Shown here: one piece after another, positions 34,330 to 43,796 of the stretch
Position numbering within the stretch: position 1 is the first letter of the stretch
Layout of the letters: each line of letters begins with the position of its first letter
Assembly: GCA_006969385.1 (NCBI GenBank)
Contig: CP030884.1
Location: 1,488,001 to 1,552,000, forward strand
Origin: Planctomycetaceae bacterium
GTDB lineage: Bacteria; Planctomycetota; Phycisphaerae; UBA1845; UTPLA1
Direction: 5' to 3'
DNA: 64,000 nt
Notes under the pieces: generated by a model
Told to the model about the DNA's origin: nothing
Databases searched by the model: none
Seen by the model: only the letters and a program-made list of their open reading frames with translations
Program-made: the position numbers and the translations under genes

Positions 34330-35386
34330 TGAAGCGGAAGTTGATGATATCGCCGTCTTTTACGATGTAGGCCTTTGGTTCGAGGCGCACCTTGTTCGCC
34401 GTTTTGGCGGAGCGCATGTCACCGGCAGCCTTGAAGTCGTCAAAAGCCACCACTTCGGCGCGGATGAAGCCGCGTTGAATATCGCTATGAATTTTACCCG
34501 CGGCTTCCACGGCGGGCGTGTCTTTGCGAATCGTCCACGCGCGCACTTCGTCTTCGCCGGCCGTCAGGAACGAGACCAAACCGATGCTGTCGTAACACGC
34601 GCGAATGAGTTTAGCGCGGGCGGGTTCTTGCAAGCCGAGGTCTTCCAGAAACGCGTTGCGATCGTCTTTATCGAGTTGGGCAATTTCGGCTTCCATCTCG
34701 GCCGACAGCGACATGGTCGCGAGCGCGTGGCTGTGTTTGAAGGGCGGATCGCCCGCGATCTTGTCTTCGCCAACGTTGATCACGACGAGTACGGGCTTGA
34801 GCGTTAGAAAGCCGAAGCTTTGCGCGATGCGGCGTTCGTCGTCATTTTCGATGGCGCTGGAGACGGGCGCTTCGGATTCGAGGGCATCCTGCACGCGCTT
34901 CATCATTTTGAGTTCGCGCAGTTCGGCCTCGCGGTTCTTGCTGGGCTTTTGCGTGGACTTCTCCAGCTTCTCCACGCGATTGGCGACCTGTTCCAGGTCG
35001 GCGAAGATCAATTCGCTAAAGAGTTCGTCGAGGTCGGCCTTAGCGTCGACGCGGTTGCGATATTTCAGCACGCCGTCGGATTCGAAGTCGCGCACAACCA
35101 TGACGAGGCCGTCACACTTGCGCGCGGCTTGGGTGCGCTTGCGAAACTCGGCCTGACCGGCAGCGTCGGCCAGCGAAGCGCCGGGGATATCGAGGAATTC
35201 GAGCCGCGCGGGGGTGTATTTCTTGGGCGAATAGATATCCGACAAGAAGTCGAGCCGATCGTCGGGCACGTCGATGGTGGCCAGATGTTCCTGCAGTGCC
35301 TGCGACGGGTCGGCCTGCTGGCCGGTGATGGCGGCGAACAGCGTGGACTTACCGGATTGCGGCGGACCAATGATGGCGAATCTCAT
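34322..35386 (-). CDS. YchF/Obg-like GTPase-family ATPase (DUF933 protein)
   Basis: 354 residues. P-loop GPPQSGKST (residues 7-15), LDIPG as switch II, and NVGED at the G4 position, where YchF proteins lack the GTP-specific NKxD and prefer ATP. A coiled-coil insert (about 120-165) and a C-terminal TGS domain ending AYIVKDGDIINFRFNV complete the family plan. YchF binds ribosomes and is involved in stress control. The GPPQSGKST loop (a Pro/Gln variant of GxPNVGKST) is characteristic of a divergent YchF branch rather than the standard one. It overlaps ktrB, an uncommon partner. Confidence 0.85.
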   Translation of the reverse strand: MRFAIIGPPQSGKSTLFAAITGQQADPSQALQEHLATIDVPDDRLDFLSDIYSPKKYTPARLEFLDIPGASLADAAGQAEFRKRTQAARKCDGLVMVVRDFESDGVLKYRNRVDAKADLDELFSELIFADLEQVANRVEKLEKSTQKPSKNREAELRELKMMKRVQDALESEAPVSSAIENDDERRIAQSFGFLTLKPVLVVINVGEDKIAGDPPFKHSHALATMSLSAEMEAEIAQLDKDDRNAFLEDLGLQEPARAKLIRACYDSIGLVSFLTAGEDEVRAWTIRKDTPAVEAAGKIHSDIQRGFIRAEVVAFDDFKAAGDMRSAKTANKVRLEPKAYIVKDGDIINFRFNV

Positions 35387-35645
35387 AGCGGGGCGGATCC
35401 TTTCAGCCCCGGCATTCTAGCAGACGGCCAACGCCGGTCGAGACGGCGGGCGGTTGGGTTTAGTGGGGAGTTGGAGGAAGCGGACGTTGGGTGCGCTGCA
35501 GACGAACTTCACTGCTGGTCAGGTGTTGTGCCCGCGCTGCGACAGATACCGATTCCTATGAAGACTGTGTGGGGCGAGCCTGCTGTATCGCTGCCTGTTC
35601 GGCTGAGCCCCTTTAAAGTACGAATCGGTCATGGCGAAATCTTTA

Positions 35646-35860
35646 CGCCGAAGGCGTTATCTCCATTAGCCCAGGGTTGACGCGCAGCGGCTACCCTGGG
35701 TTATGTGATGGGTCGTGGTATTCAACTCTGAAAGAGTTGCGGCGTGCATACCGCGAGGAATGCCGCAACCCCGTTGGGGTTGAATGTTATATTACCTACG
35801 TTTTCCCCAGGTAGCCGCTGTTGCGGCAACCTCGGGCTGATTTGCGTAACGCCTTTGGCG
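35646..35860. repeat. 215-bp nested inverted-repeat element
   Basis: Modules pair from outside in: CGCCGAAGGCGTTA (35646-35659) with TAACGCCTTTGGCG (35847-35860), then AGCCCAGGGTTG...CAGCGGCTACCCTGGG with CCCAGGTAGCCGCTG...CAACCTCGGGCT, then ATTCAACTCTGAAAGAGTTGCGGC with GCCGCAACCCCGTTGGGGTTGAAT. Several modules are themselves small hairpins. It sits in a ~600-bp gap between two minus-strand genes that is otherwise empty. Confidence 0.75.
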
Positions 35861-35983
35861 TATTTGCTTCTTGCGATCCCGTCACCGTGTCATCATTTCT
35901 CAGTGATGACACAGTCGATTAGACAAGTCGATATCTCTCAGCCTGTTTAATTGAACAACGATTAGTCGTTAATTGCTTTGAAA

Positions 35984-37243
35984 TCAGGATGCAACGAGTC
36001 GCCCGGCATCCTTCGACCACGACGGTGGCGGTGCGGATTCGAGGCTCTTCACCGACACGTGGGGTGCCAAATCGACCACGCCGCCGCAACTGTTACCGCC
36101 GATGACCATGATGCGGGCATCTTCTTCGAGGGCGGCATACATCGACGAATCGCGATCGCGCACGTGATAGCCCACCACGTATTCGGCGGGCTGCACGTTG
36201 AGTTTGATATCGTACTTCACGCGGCAGCGCGTACCTTCGACGGCCGGCGGCGTAACGTGGTTCATGCGCGTGCTGCTGGTTTCAAAGACGACCATGCGAT
36301 CTTCGGCGCGAATCAACGAGAGGCCGAACGACGGGCGCACCATCGGATGCAGGAACTTCACGTCGAACTCGACGGTTACGGATTCGCCGGGTGTGAAGGT
36401 TTGTTTCTCGCGGCCGCCGGCATCCATAAAGCGGATGGGTTCGACGTCGACCAGTCCACCTTCGTCGGCACCATCGGCGGTGAAGCTGTTTAGACAGGCC
36501 TTGTGATAGCGCGACACGGCTTCGGTCACGGGTCCGTGAAAGGCGGGCTTGCCGTTAGCAAGCACGAGCGCCCGATCGCAAAAAGCGCTGACGGCGCGCA
36601 AGTCGTGTGACACAAAGACGACGGCAACGCCGCGTTCGAGAAAGCCGCGCATCTTTTCCAAACATTTGGTGCGAAAGACGCGATCGCCAACGGACAGCAC
36701 TTCGTCGACGAGCAAGACGTCGGGCTCGACGTGCGCCGCCACGGAGAAACCGAGGCGTGCATACATACCGCTGGAGTAACGCTTGATCGGCGTATCGAGA
36801 AAGTCGCCAATACCGGCGAAGTCGACAATCTCGTCGAACTTGCGATCGACTTCTTCGCGCTCCATGCCGAGGATGGCCGCGTTGAGATACACATTTTCGC
36901 GGCCGGTGAGATCGGGATGAAAACCCGCGCCAACTTCGATCAGCGCCGAGATGCGCCCATCAATTTTGATCTGGCCGCGGTTGGGTCGCATGATGCCGGC
37001 GAGCAGTTTGAGCATCGTGCTCTTACCGGCGCCGTTGGGGCCGATCAGGCCGAAAGCTTCGCCCGGTTTGACATCAAATGAAACGTTGTCGAGCGCCCAA
37101 AAATCGTTTTCGTGGGCGCGACCGCCCTCGCCCATGTTGGGGCCGAAACGCAGCCACGACCCAACGAGATCGCGCAGCGAGTTGTGGCGCTCGCCGCGGC
37201 GGAAGCGTTTACTGACGTTTTCGACGGTGATGCCGACCGACAT
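35984..37243 (-). CDS. Polysaccharide ABC exporter ATPase with C-terminal glycan-binding domain (Wzt type)
   Basis: Walker A GPNGAGKS (residues 68-75), signature YSSGMYARLGFS and Walker B VLLVDEVLSVGD mark the ATPase (to about 245). From about 265 on there is a beta-sandwich of the Wzt C-terminal type (VTVEFDVKFLHPMVRPSFGLSLI and VKYDIKLNVQPAEYVVGYHV), which in O-antigen export recognises the modified chain end. It is downstream of its permease by 8 nt, with AGGAAG just before ATG 37243. This contrasts with the short ATPase at 5385, so the two exporters probably handle different glycans. Confidence 0.92.
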   Translation of the reverse strand: MSVGITVENVSKRFRRGERHNSLRDLVGSWLRFGPNMGEGGRAHENDFWALDNVSFDVKPGEAFGLIGPNGAGKSTMLKLLAGIMRPNRGQIKIDGRISALIEVGAGFHPDLTGRENVYLNAAILGMEREEVDRKFDEIVDFAGIGDFLDTPIKRYSSGMYARLGFSVAAHVEPDVLLVDEVLSVGDRVFRTKCLEKMRGFLERGVAVVFVSHDLRAVSAFCDRALVLANGKPAFHGPVTEAVSRYHKACLNSFTADGADEGGLVDVEPIRFMDAGGREKQTFTPGESVTVEFDVKFLHPMVRPSFGLSLIRAEDRMVVFETSSTRMNHVTPPAVEGTRCRVKYDIKLNVQPAEYVVGYHVRDRDSSMYAALEEDARIMVIGGNSCGGVVDLAPHVSVKSLESAPPPSWSKDAGRLVAS

Positions 37244-37251
37244 AAGCCTTC

Positions 37252-38112
37252 CTAAATGTTCTCGGCGAACTCAAACTCGCGGCGACGAAACCACGTCCAA
37301 CCGATCAGCAGCGTCAGCGTTGCCACGGCGGCAGCGTAAGCGAACGGCTGATCGAATGGCGACCGCCCGACGATGAGACAATCGCGATAAGCGCGAATAA
37401 TCGGTGTCATCGGGTTCATCTGAATCAGCGTGCGCTTCCAGGGGGCGGTGGCTTCTAGCTGATAGACCACGCAGGTGCTGAACATCCATAGTTGAATGAT
37501 GGCGCGAAACAAAAAGCCGATGTCGCGATAGAACAGATTCGCCATCGACAAGAGTAAGCCCAGGCCCGCCATAAAGACGATTTGCACGAGCACGATGATC
37601 GGTAAGTACGCGAGCGTCCACGATGCGTGGAAGTGCCAACCGTTCGGATAAAAGTGGAGCACAACGGCCAACACGACCAACACGAACGAGGCGATCACGA
37701 AATCGACGAACGCGCTGATCATGGCGGACAGCGGAAAGACTTCGCGCGGAAAGTAGATCTTGGTAACCAACGGTCGATTGGAAACCAGAGAACCGATCGC
37801 CCCGGTCAGGCCGTTGGCAAAGAACATCCAAGGGACGAGGCCGCTAAATGCGAATAGCGAGTAGGGCAGATTCGCGCTGCCGGTAAGCCGCTCGTTCTCA
37901 ACGTCGATCACTTGCCCGAAGACAAACGTGAACACCAACATCATCGAAGCCGGTGGAATAATCGCCCACGCGGCGCCGAGGATGGAGTGCTTGTAGCGCA
38001 CGCGGATGTCGCGCCACGCCAGCATCCACATCAACTCGCGATAGCGCGTCAGTTCGCTGATGCGCCGCAGTGGCGGCGCCGACAAACCGGCAGTATTGGG
38101 TATCGCCGTCAT
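37252..38112 (-). CDS. Polysaccharide ABC exporter permease (Wzm type)
   Basis: 286 residues, about six membrane segments. The N-terminus has the family pattern MLAWRDIRVRYKHSILGAAWAIIPP. It overlaps the upstream glycosyltransferase by 4 nt (ATGA) and precedes the ATPase gene by 8 nt: a tight three-gene operon. Confidence 0.92.
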   Translation of the reverse strand: MTAIPNTAGLSAPPLRRISELTRYRELMWMLAWRDIRVRYKHSILGAAWAIIPPASMMLVFTFVFGQVIDVENERLTGSANLPYSLFAFSGLVPWMFFANGLTGAIGSLVSNRPLVTKIYFPREVFPLSAMISAFVDFVIASFVLVVLAVVLHFYPNGWHFHASWTLAYLPIIVLVQIVFMAGLGLLLSMANLFYRDIGFLFRAIIQLWMFSTCVVYQLEATAPWKRTLIQMNPMTPIIRAYRDCLIVGRSPFDQPFAYAAAVATLTLLIGWTWFRRREFEFAENI

Positions 38113-39356
38113 GCGTTGGCAAGCTCCTGCCGGCTTGGCGTCGAATGGACGGTTTCAACTCGATGCGCTTCAAACAGGAGGTTGCGATAACCGGTTAGAT
38201 AGCGATCTAACATCATCGCGTGGCTAAAGCGAGCAACGACTGCCTCGCGCGCCGATCTTGACAAGGTGTTGCGCATTGTTTTGTCGTTCATAAGCGACGA
38301 CATGGCGTTGGTGAGTTCGACGATACTGCCGGGCGCGACCAAGAGGCCGGTCAAACCCGATTCGATGGTGTCGATGTTCCCGCCGGTGCGCGTCGCGATG
38401 GCGGGCAATCCGCACGCGAGCGCTTCGAGCAGGGCGTTGCAATGACCTTCGGCAAGCGACGGCAAAACGAACGCATCGGCGGCGTGATACCAAGGTCGAA
38501 CGTCTTCTGCGCGGCCTATAAAGCGCACGCGGTCGGCAATGTTTAGCTTGTCGGCTAACTGCAGCAACTCACCGTCGAGATAATCTTCTCCCACCACGAT
38601 CAACTCGGCTCGTTGCGCGAATCTGGACTGGACAAATTGCGCAAAGGCTCGTATCAGATAGTCGTGTCCTTTGATTAGCTTGAGATTGCCGACGGAAAGC
38701 AACACAAACGCATCGGCGTCGATGCCGAGAGCTGTTCGCGCGGCCCCTCGATCGTGGGTCGGTCGGAATCGGTCGGTATCGACGCCATTCGGCATGATGT
38801 CGAAGAAATCGCGCGACAGATTGAGTCGCTGGCTCGCTTCCTCTGCGGCGGCGCAGCTAACGGCCCAGCGGGCTTGGCAATGTTGCAACGCTTCGCGTAT
38901 CAGCTTGCGGCGTATGCCCGACCAGACGGTGGCGCGATCTTCGAATCCGTGAAAGCTCGCGACGACGGGCACGCTTCGCATCACACGCGCGCCCACGACG
39001 GTATCCACCAGCATTGTAAGTCCGCGGATGTGCACGAGGTCGATGGCTTCGCGATCGATGATTTGCACCAGTTCACGACTGAAGTGCGCGCCGTCGCCCG
39101 TCACATTCACGACGGCAACGTGCTCGGGAATCTCGACGCTCGCGGCCACCGATTCTCTAATAGCGATTACGTGTCGACAGTGCGATGGCGATAAGCCCGC
39201 GACGACGGTAGCCAACTGTCGTTCGAGGCCACCGACGGCAAGGCTGTGCACCGGGTGCAGAATCGCGATCGGTTCTTGGGTTGCTGGTGATGTCGGTACG
39301 GGCCGAGACGGCTGTTGCCGCGTGGCGTGCAAGCTGGCGTTGGGCAGTGAGGGCAC
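38109..39356 (-). CDS. Glycosyltransferase family 4-like protein
   Basis: GT-B fold: an N-terminal domain with a glycine-rich loop (HSLAVGGLERQLATVV, residues ~36-51) and a C-terminal Rossmann domain with VGNLKLIKGHDYLI and the GT4 ExxxxxxxE signature in SLAEGHCNALLEALACG. A retaining transferase that probably adds a sugar from a nucleotide or lipid donor during assembly of the glycan exported by the Wzm/Wzt pair that follows. The first ~28 residues look like an extension; the start is GTG 39356 without a strong ribosome-binding site, so the true start may lie inside. Confidence 0.88.
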   Translation of the reverse strand: MPSLPNASLHATRQQPSRPVPTSPATQEPIAILHPVHSLAVGGLERQLATVVAGLSPSHCRHVIAIRESVAASVEIPEHVAVVNVTGDGAHFSRELVQIIDREAIDLVHIRGLTMLVDTVVGARVMRSVPVVASFHGFEDRATVWSGIRRKLIREALQHCQARWAVSCAAAEEASQRLNLSRDFFDIMPNGVDTDRFRPTHDRGAARTALGIDADAFVLLSVGNLKLIKGHDYLIRAFAQFVQSRFAQRAELIVVGEDYLDGELLQLADKLNIADRVRFIGRAEDVRPWYHAADAFVLPSLAEGHCNALLEALACGLPAIATRTGGNIDTIESGLTGLLVAPGSIVELTNAMSSLMNDKTMRNTLSRSAREAVVARFSHAMMLDRYLTGYRNLLFEAHRVETVHSTPSRQELANA

Positions 39357-39664
39357 GTACCGATCTTTCTGTTGGTCAAACAGTTAGCGTCTTGGCGCAC
39401 CTTCGGCGCGCGCATCCACATGTACTGTTATCGGCGTGTGGTGAGACGAACTGATATAGACAAATTGAGGTGGCGCAAGAACTGCGGGTGTGGCGGCAAG
39501 TTATGCCGAGTCCGCGATGTTTTTTTGCCGGGTTTGATTGGTGGCTTCGCTTTATCAGTGAATTGTCCGAAACCCTCGCCCCAGCTCTCTCGCTGCTAAG
39601 GAGAGGGAGTAGACGCCACCTACCTTATTTGGGTCGAGGTGTGCAATATCAATTTCGAGGGGTG
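39357..39664. other. Intergenic region, no gene seen
   Basis: About 308 bp between two minus-strand genes. It includes a CTCTCTCGCTGCTAAGGAGAGGGAG hairpin-like stretch near 39585-39610. No supported ORF; no promoter I would defend. Confidence 0.4.
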
Positions 39665-41110
39665 CTAGCGAAAAACGGGGGCGAACTCGTCACCGTCGGA
39701 TACAAGGTGAATAAACAGCGCGTTGGTTGCACCCTGATGTTCGAGACGCGTGCCAGCGACGATCACGATCAGATCGTTGGGCTTGACGAGATTGCGTTGC
39801 AGCAACGCGTCGTCCACTTCGCGCAACATTTGCAGCACGTCGCGGTGGCGCTCCATGCAAATGGGCGTTACGCCGAAATACATCGCCATGCGGCGGCAGA
39901 CGTGGGCGTCTTTCGAGAGGCCGATGACCGGCACGCCGAGGCGCGTTTTGGATAACAACCGCGCCGTATTGCCGGTGCCGGTCCAAACGGCGACGAGCTT
40001 GGCATCGAGTTCGCGCGCGAGCAGGCTGGCGCCGTGGGCGACCGCCGTCGTAATGCGCCGCATGGTCAGGTTGGCATCGATGCGCGAGGCGCGATTGCGC
40101 AGGCGCAAATCTTCTTCGGTGTATTGGGCGGTTTTGGTCAGCGTTTCAACGCTTTCGAGCGGATAGGCACCGACGGAAGTCTCGGCGCTGAGCATCACGC
40201 AATCGGTCTTATCGAGAATGGCGTTGGCGACGTCGCTGACTTCGGCACGTGTGGCCACGGGTGATTCGACCATCGATTGCAGCATTTGCGTCGCCACGAT
40301 GCATGGCTTGGCCGCGTTCTGACAGGCGCGCACGATTTTCTTTTGCAAGATCGGCACGCGCGCCAGATCCATCTCAACGCCCAAATCGCCGCGCGCGACG
40401 AGGATCACGTCCGACGCTTCGATGATATCGTTTAAATAACGGATCGCGTGCACGGTTTCGATCTTGGCGACGACACGCATTTCGTCATCGAGCGGCAGGC
40501 GCTCGCGCAACTCGTGTAAGTCTTTCGCACTGCGCACGAACGACAGCGCGATGTAATCGAGCTTGGCCTCGATGGCCCAATTCAAATCTTCGATATCTTT
40601 GTCGGTCAGGGCCGACATTTCGAGATCGCTATCGGGGCAGTTAATCCCCTTGCGCGTGCGGATTTCCCCGCCGACTTCGCAGATACAAACCAGATAATCG
40701 TCGTACGATTCTTTCACGCGCAACCGCACGGCACCGTCGTCGATGAGCAGGCGATGACCGGCCTTAACTTCGCGCACCAGTTCGGGGCGATTGGTCGATA
40801 CGCCGTCGGCGCTACCGACGCGATGTTCGGCAAAGATCTCCAGCGTTTCGCCGCGGCTGATTTCGAAGACGTCGTCTTCGATCGGATCGACGCGAATCTT
40901 CGGCCCGCACAAATCGCCCATCACGGCTACGAGGGCGTCCATCTGTTCGCGCACCTTGCAGATGCGGCGATAGGTGGCGGCGTGTTGTTCGAGCGTGCCG
41001 TGGGAGAAGTTGAGCCGGAAGATGTCGACACCGCCGTCAATGAGTTGGCGGATCATCTCTTCCGAATCGGTCGCGGGGCCGAGGGTGGCAACGATTTTGG
41101 TATGAATCAC
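39665..41110 (-). CDS. pyk: Pyruvate kinase
   Basis: Last step of glycolysis (PEP + ADP to pyruvate + ATP). Starts KIVATLGPATDS after a few residues, then FRLNFSHG, MGDLCGPKIRV, the catalytic-Lys and Mg region (VAKIETVHAIRYLNDII and ARGDLGVEMDL), and MLSAETSVGAYPLESV. The open frame begins at 41275, but its first 55 residues (Pro-rich, low complexity) are not coding-like; GTG 41110 matches the family start and gives 481 residues. No good ribosome-binding site is visible. The gene is not operonic with its neighbours. Confidence 0.95.
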   Translation of the reverse strand: MIHTKIVATLGPATDSEEMIRQLIDGGVDIFRLNFSHGTLEQHAATYRRICKVREQMDALVAVMGDLCGPKIRVDPIEDDVFEISRGETLEIFAEHRVGSADGVSTNRPELVREVKAGHRLLIDDGAVRLRVKESYDDYLVCICEVGGEIRTRKGINCPDSDLEMSALTDKDIEDLNWAIEAKLDYIALSFVRSAKDLHELRERLPLDDEMRVVAKIETVHAIRYLNDIIEASDVILVARGDLGVEMDLARVPILQKKIVRACQNAAKPCIVATQMLQSMVESPVATRAEVSDVANAILDKTDCVMLSAETSVGAYPLESVETLTKTAQYTEEDLRLRNRASRIDANLTMRRITTAVAHGASLLARELDAKLVAVWTGTGNTARLLSKTRLGVPVIGLSKDAHVCRRMAMYFGVTPICMERHRDVLQMLREVDDALLQRNLVKPNDLIVIVAGTRLEHQGATNALFIHLVSDGDEFAPVFR

Positions 41111-41406
41111 GGGCCTGCCCTGATCGTAAGTCGGGTAAACGCGGTTACATATGCGATTTGTAATGGATGAAGGGGGCAGGGGCAAATTGGGGGGAAATGC
41201 GAAGTGAAAAGGTGGAAGTGCAAAATGGGGAGAGGACGTGGGCGGCGTTTTGGGGAGCCGGTTACGCAGCCGCATGATCCTTTTGGAGAGATGAGGAGAT
41301 GAAGGTGTGGATTGAATGGTGAAGAGCGATAGGCGAATGTGGTGTGCGAGATAATCTTTGTCCGGGTCATTGAGTTGTAATGTGGCGTGCCGTTAGCACG
41401 GAGACC

Positions 41407-41536
41407 GGGTGCCCCATCCTTTCCGTTAGGAAAGGTTGGGGAATCTGTCGCCAAGATGATCCGAGCTAAACGTGTTGGGGTGTACGTTGAATCCGATGCG
41501 TCCCCACCATTCGCAGGCGCGAGGGTTGCGGCACCC
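41407..41536. repeat. Inverted-repeat element family 2, copy downstream of the M23 gene
   Basis: A 130-bp element starting GGGTGCCCCATCC and ending with a degenerate GCGGCACCC, with an inner CCTTTCCGTTAGGAAAGG hairpin. It shares the GGAAAGGTTGGGGAATC and GATCCGAGCTAAA segments with the copy at 43473-43603. The remaining part of the 41111-41586 gap holds no gene. Confidence 0.75.
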
Positions 41537-41586
41537 TGCATGCTCAGTGTAAAGGTAAAGAAACCCGGCGGTCCCTATATCCGCAC

Positions 41587-43212
41587 TTACTGAATAATCG
41601 CATCAACGAATCCCGCCACATCACGCCCATCTATTTCACCATCATCGTCGATATCCGCGCGCATCATCGTGCAGCCGGTAAATGCGTCCGGTGACAACAA
41701 CGCTTCGACGAAATAAACAATATCACCCGTCGTTAGTTCGCAATCGCAGTCGAGATCGATTTCGGCGACGCCGGGTAACGTCGTGGATACCGCGCTGCTA
41801 GGGCCGTTGAGTGTGCCGTCGCTCGGTGTCACAGTGCAGGTTATCTCCGAGCCCGGACACGCGGCGTGGTGCGGTATGGCATCGGCCTGGCCCGCATGCG
41901 TCGCATCGCGAATGACGGTGCCATCGGCGGTCCATACGTAGCGATACCGCACGATGTCGTAATCGAGATCGTCGATCAACAATGACGTGTTCACGCGACA
42001 GAAAATCACGTCGTCGAGCGTCGGCACCGGCGGGTCGAGACTGACGGTAATCGGCTCGGGCGCGCGGTTGAAATCGGCCGTGCGCATGGTGCGCACTTCA
42101 AACGGCGCATCGACCATCAGCGCATCGTTAAACTCAACGCGCACGCGCCACGTACCGGTGATGACGTGCATGTCGGGAATGAGATCCTCGATGTCGTATC
42201 CAAAGGTGAACCAGTAGTTGCGATATATCTCCGCGTTGAAGAAGAACCATTCCCACAGCAATGCTTCGCTGCCGTCGGGCCGGAAGAACTGCACGCGCCA
42301 GGCCGTGTCGACGGGCAGGTTGTGGCCGCGAATCCAAAACCAAACTTCGTCATCTTCAAAACCGATCTGGCCGGTACGCGGCATTTCAAAGGGCAAGCCC
42401 GGCACCGTATCGAGCGGGATATAACTCAGCGCGAAATCATCGAGATACGAATCGAGATTGGTCGGCAGTTGATCGACCCAACCGCTGGGGCCGGGGCGAC
42501 AGGGGCCGGCAAACGGTTCGTAAGGCGTGAAAGTGGGATCGCGAATTTCGAAGTGCAGATGTGGGCCGAAGCTGTTGCCGCTGCTGGCGATCATGCCGAT
42601 TGGTTGACCGGCCTTTACCTCATCGTTGACGGCCACGGTAACGCTACCGTTTTTGAGATGGTAATAAGACGTCTCCCAGCCACCGTGATCGATGGCGACG
42701 ATATTGCCTTGCGTGCCGCCGCCAAGATTCATATCGGGCCAGCCGTCTTGGGCAAACACGACCACACCGTCGAGCGCCGCCAACACGGGCACACCGATGA
42801 CTTGCTCGCCGAAACTGCGAATCTCCGAATCGATACCGGCATGCGTGTCGCGCGTAAAGGGCATGCAGTTGTAATCGTGAAAGCCGGGGCTGGTCGGGTC
42901 GAGATCGACAAAACCGCCGTGAAATATGTCGCCGTAGTTATTGCCGGCAATCGGGTAGAAGGGCAACAACGGCAAGGTAGTGCCACCGCGCGGGCTGCCG
43001 CCGGAGGGGATGAATAGTTCGGGATGCAACCGTTTGTGTTGATTGATAACGCTGCGAACGACATTACGCGTCTGGGCGTCAACACAATCGTGCGTGGGGG
43101 TTGGCATCTGGCCCCCTGCGCGCAGGCCGAATTGATAGGGTGAAGGCGTGTTGGCGAGAAGTAGTGGCAACAAGAACAGGAGTACGATCGGTGGGAGATA
43201 AGTTCGTGCCAT
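41587..43212 (-). CDS. Secreted M23 metallopeptidase-domain protein with C-terminal dockerin
   Basis: Signal peptide (YLPPIVLLFLLPLLLANTP), then a lysostaphin-type M23 domain: His124 and Asp128 in THAGIDSE, and HLHFE (His218, His220), all zinc or catalytic positions. M23 enzymes cut peptidoglycan cross-bridges or are zinc-dead scaffolds; all ligands are present here. Around residue 300-470 there is a beta-rich region of Ig-like type; the final ~60 residues form two dockerin-like Ca repeats (DLDCDCELTTGD and DIDDDGEIDGRD) related to those of the GH16 enzyme. The open frame is longer, but ATG 43212 has GAGGGG 8 nt upstream and starts the signal peptide. Confidence 0.88.
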   Translation of the reverse strand: MARTYLPPIVLLFLLPLLLANTPSPYQFGLRAGGQMPTPTHDCVDAQTRNVVRSVINQHKRLHPELFIPSGGSPRGGTTLPLLPFYPIAGNNYGDIFHGGFVDLDPTSPGFHDYNCMPFTRDTHAGIDSEIRSFGEQVIGVPVLAALDGVVVFAQDGWPDMNLGGGTQGNIVAIDHGGWETSYYHLKNGSVTVAVNDEVKAGQPIGMIASSGNSFGPHLHFEIRDPTFTPYEPFAGPCRPGPSGWVDQLPTNLDSYLDDFALSYIPLDTVPGLPFEMPRTGQIGFEDDEVWFWIRGHNLPVDTAWRVQFFRPDGSEALLWEWFFFNAEIYRNYWFTFGYDIEDLIPDMHVITGTWRVRVEFNDALMVDAPFEVRTMRTADFNRAPEPITVSLDPPVPTLDDVIFCRVNTSLLIDDLDYDIVRYRYVWTADGTVIRDATHAGQADAIPHHAACPGSEITCTVTPSDGTLNGPSSAVSTTLPGVAEIDLDCDCELTTGDIVYFVEALLSPDAFTGCTMMRADIDDDGEIDGRDVAGFVDAIIQ

Positions 43213-43472
43213 GCGACACACCCCTCGATGATGGTCTAGTCGGTTCGACCAGTTGACGTTTGTGGGCGACGACCGCGCTTTGGCACCGGCCAATGGCAGG
43301 TGGATGCTGACAAATCATCCGGAGTCGCGGGCCTTCGCGAAGTGGTCAAAACCCCCAATAATGGTAAATCAGACGATTGGCTAAACCAAGAATAATTACC
43401 CGGATGGGCCTTTGGCCGGGTTGGAACGTACTAACCCCCTTATTCTGGCAGTTCTCTCCTCCTGCATGAGCC

Positions 43473-43603
43473 GGGTGCCCCATCCTTTCCGCTAGGAAAG
43501 GTTGGGGAATCGTCCGTGAATATGATCCGAGCTAAAGATGTTGGGGTGAAATGGGAACTCAGATGATTCCCCACCCTTCGCTGACGCGAAGGATGGGGCA
43601 CCC
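43473..43603. repeat. Inverted-repeat element family 2, copy upstream of the M23 gene
   Basis: 131 bp, same orientation as the copy at 41407. GGGTGCCCCATCC at the left pairs with GGATGGGGCACCC at the right; inside are CCTTTCCGCTAGGAAAGG and CCCTTCGCTGACGCGAAGG hairpins. Together the copies bracket the M23 gene. The gap 43213-43903 otherwise holds only the terminator of the next gene. Confidence 0.75.
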
Positions 43604-43796
43604 GGCACCCGGCACAGGGCATCCGGCAAAAGTGAAGAGTGCTTTATGTCTTAATTCGATGACACATGAAACCGTAGCCACTTTAACTACACCAATTCAC
43701 GAATGAATACGCTCTCTGCTCAAATATCAGTATCCACCGGCTGTTAGCCGGCGCCGCAGCGTAGCCGTCACTCTCAAATCTGAACTGGTCAAGCCA

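Noticed and set aside
41111..41275. N-terminal extension of pyruvate kinase
   Set aside because: The 55 extra residues are Pro-rich and non-conserved in character; GTG 41110 fits the family start.
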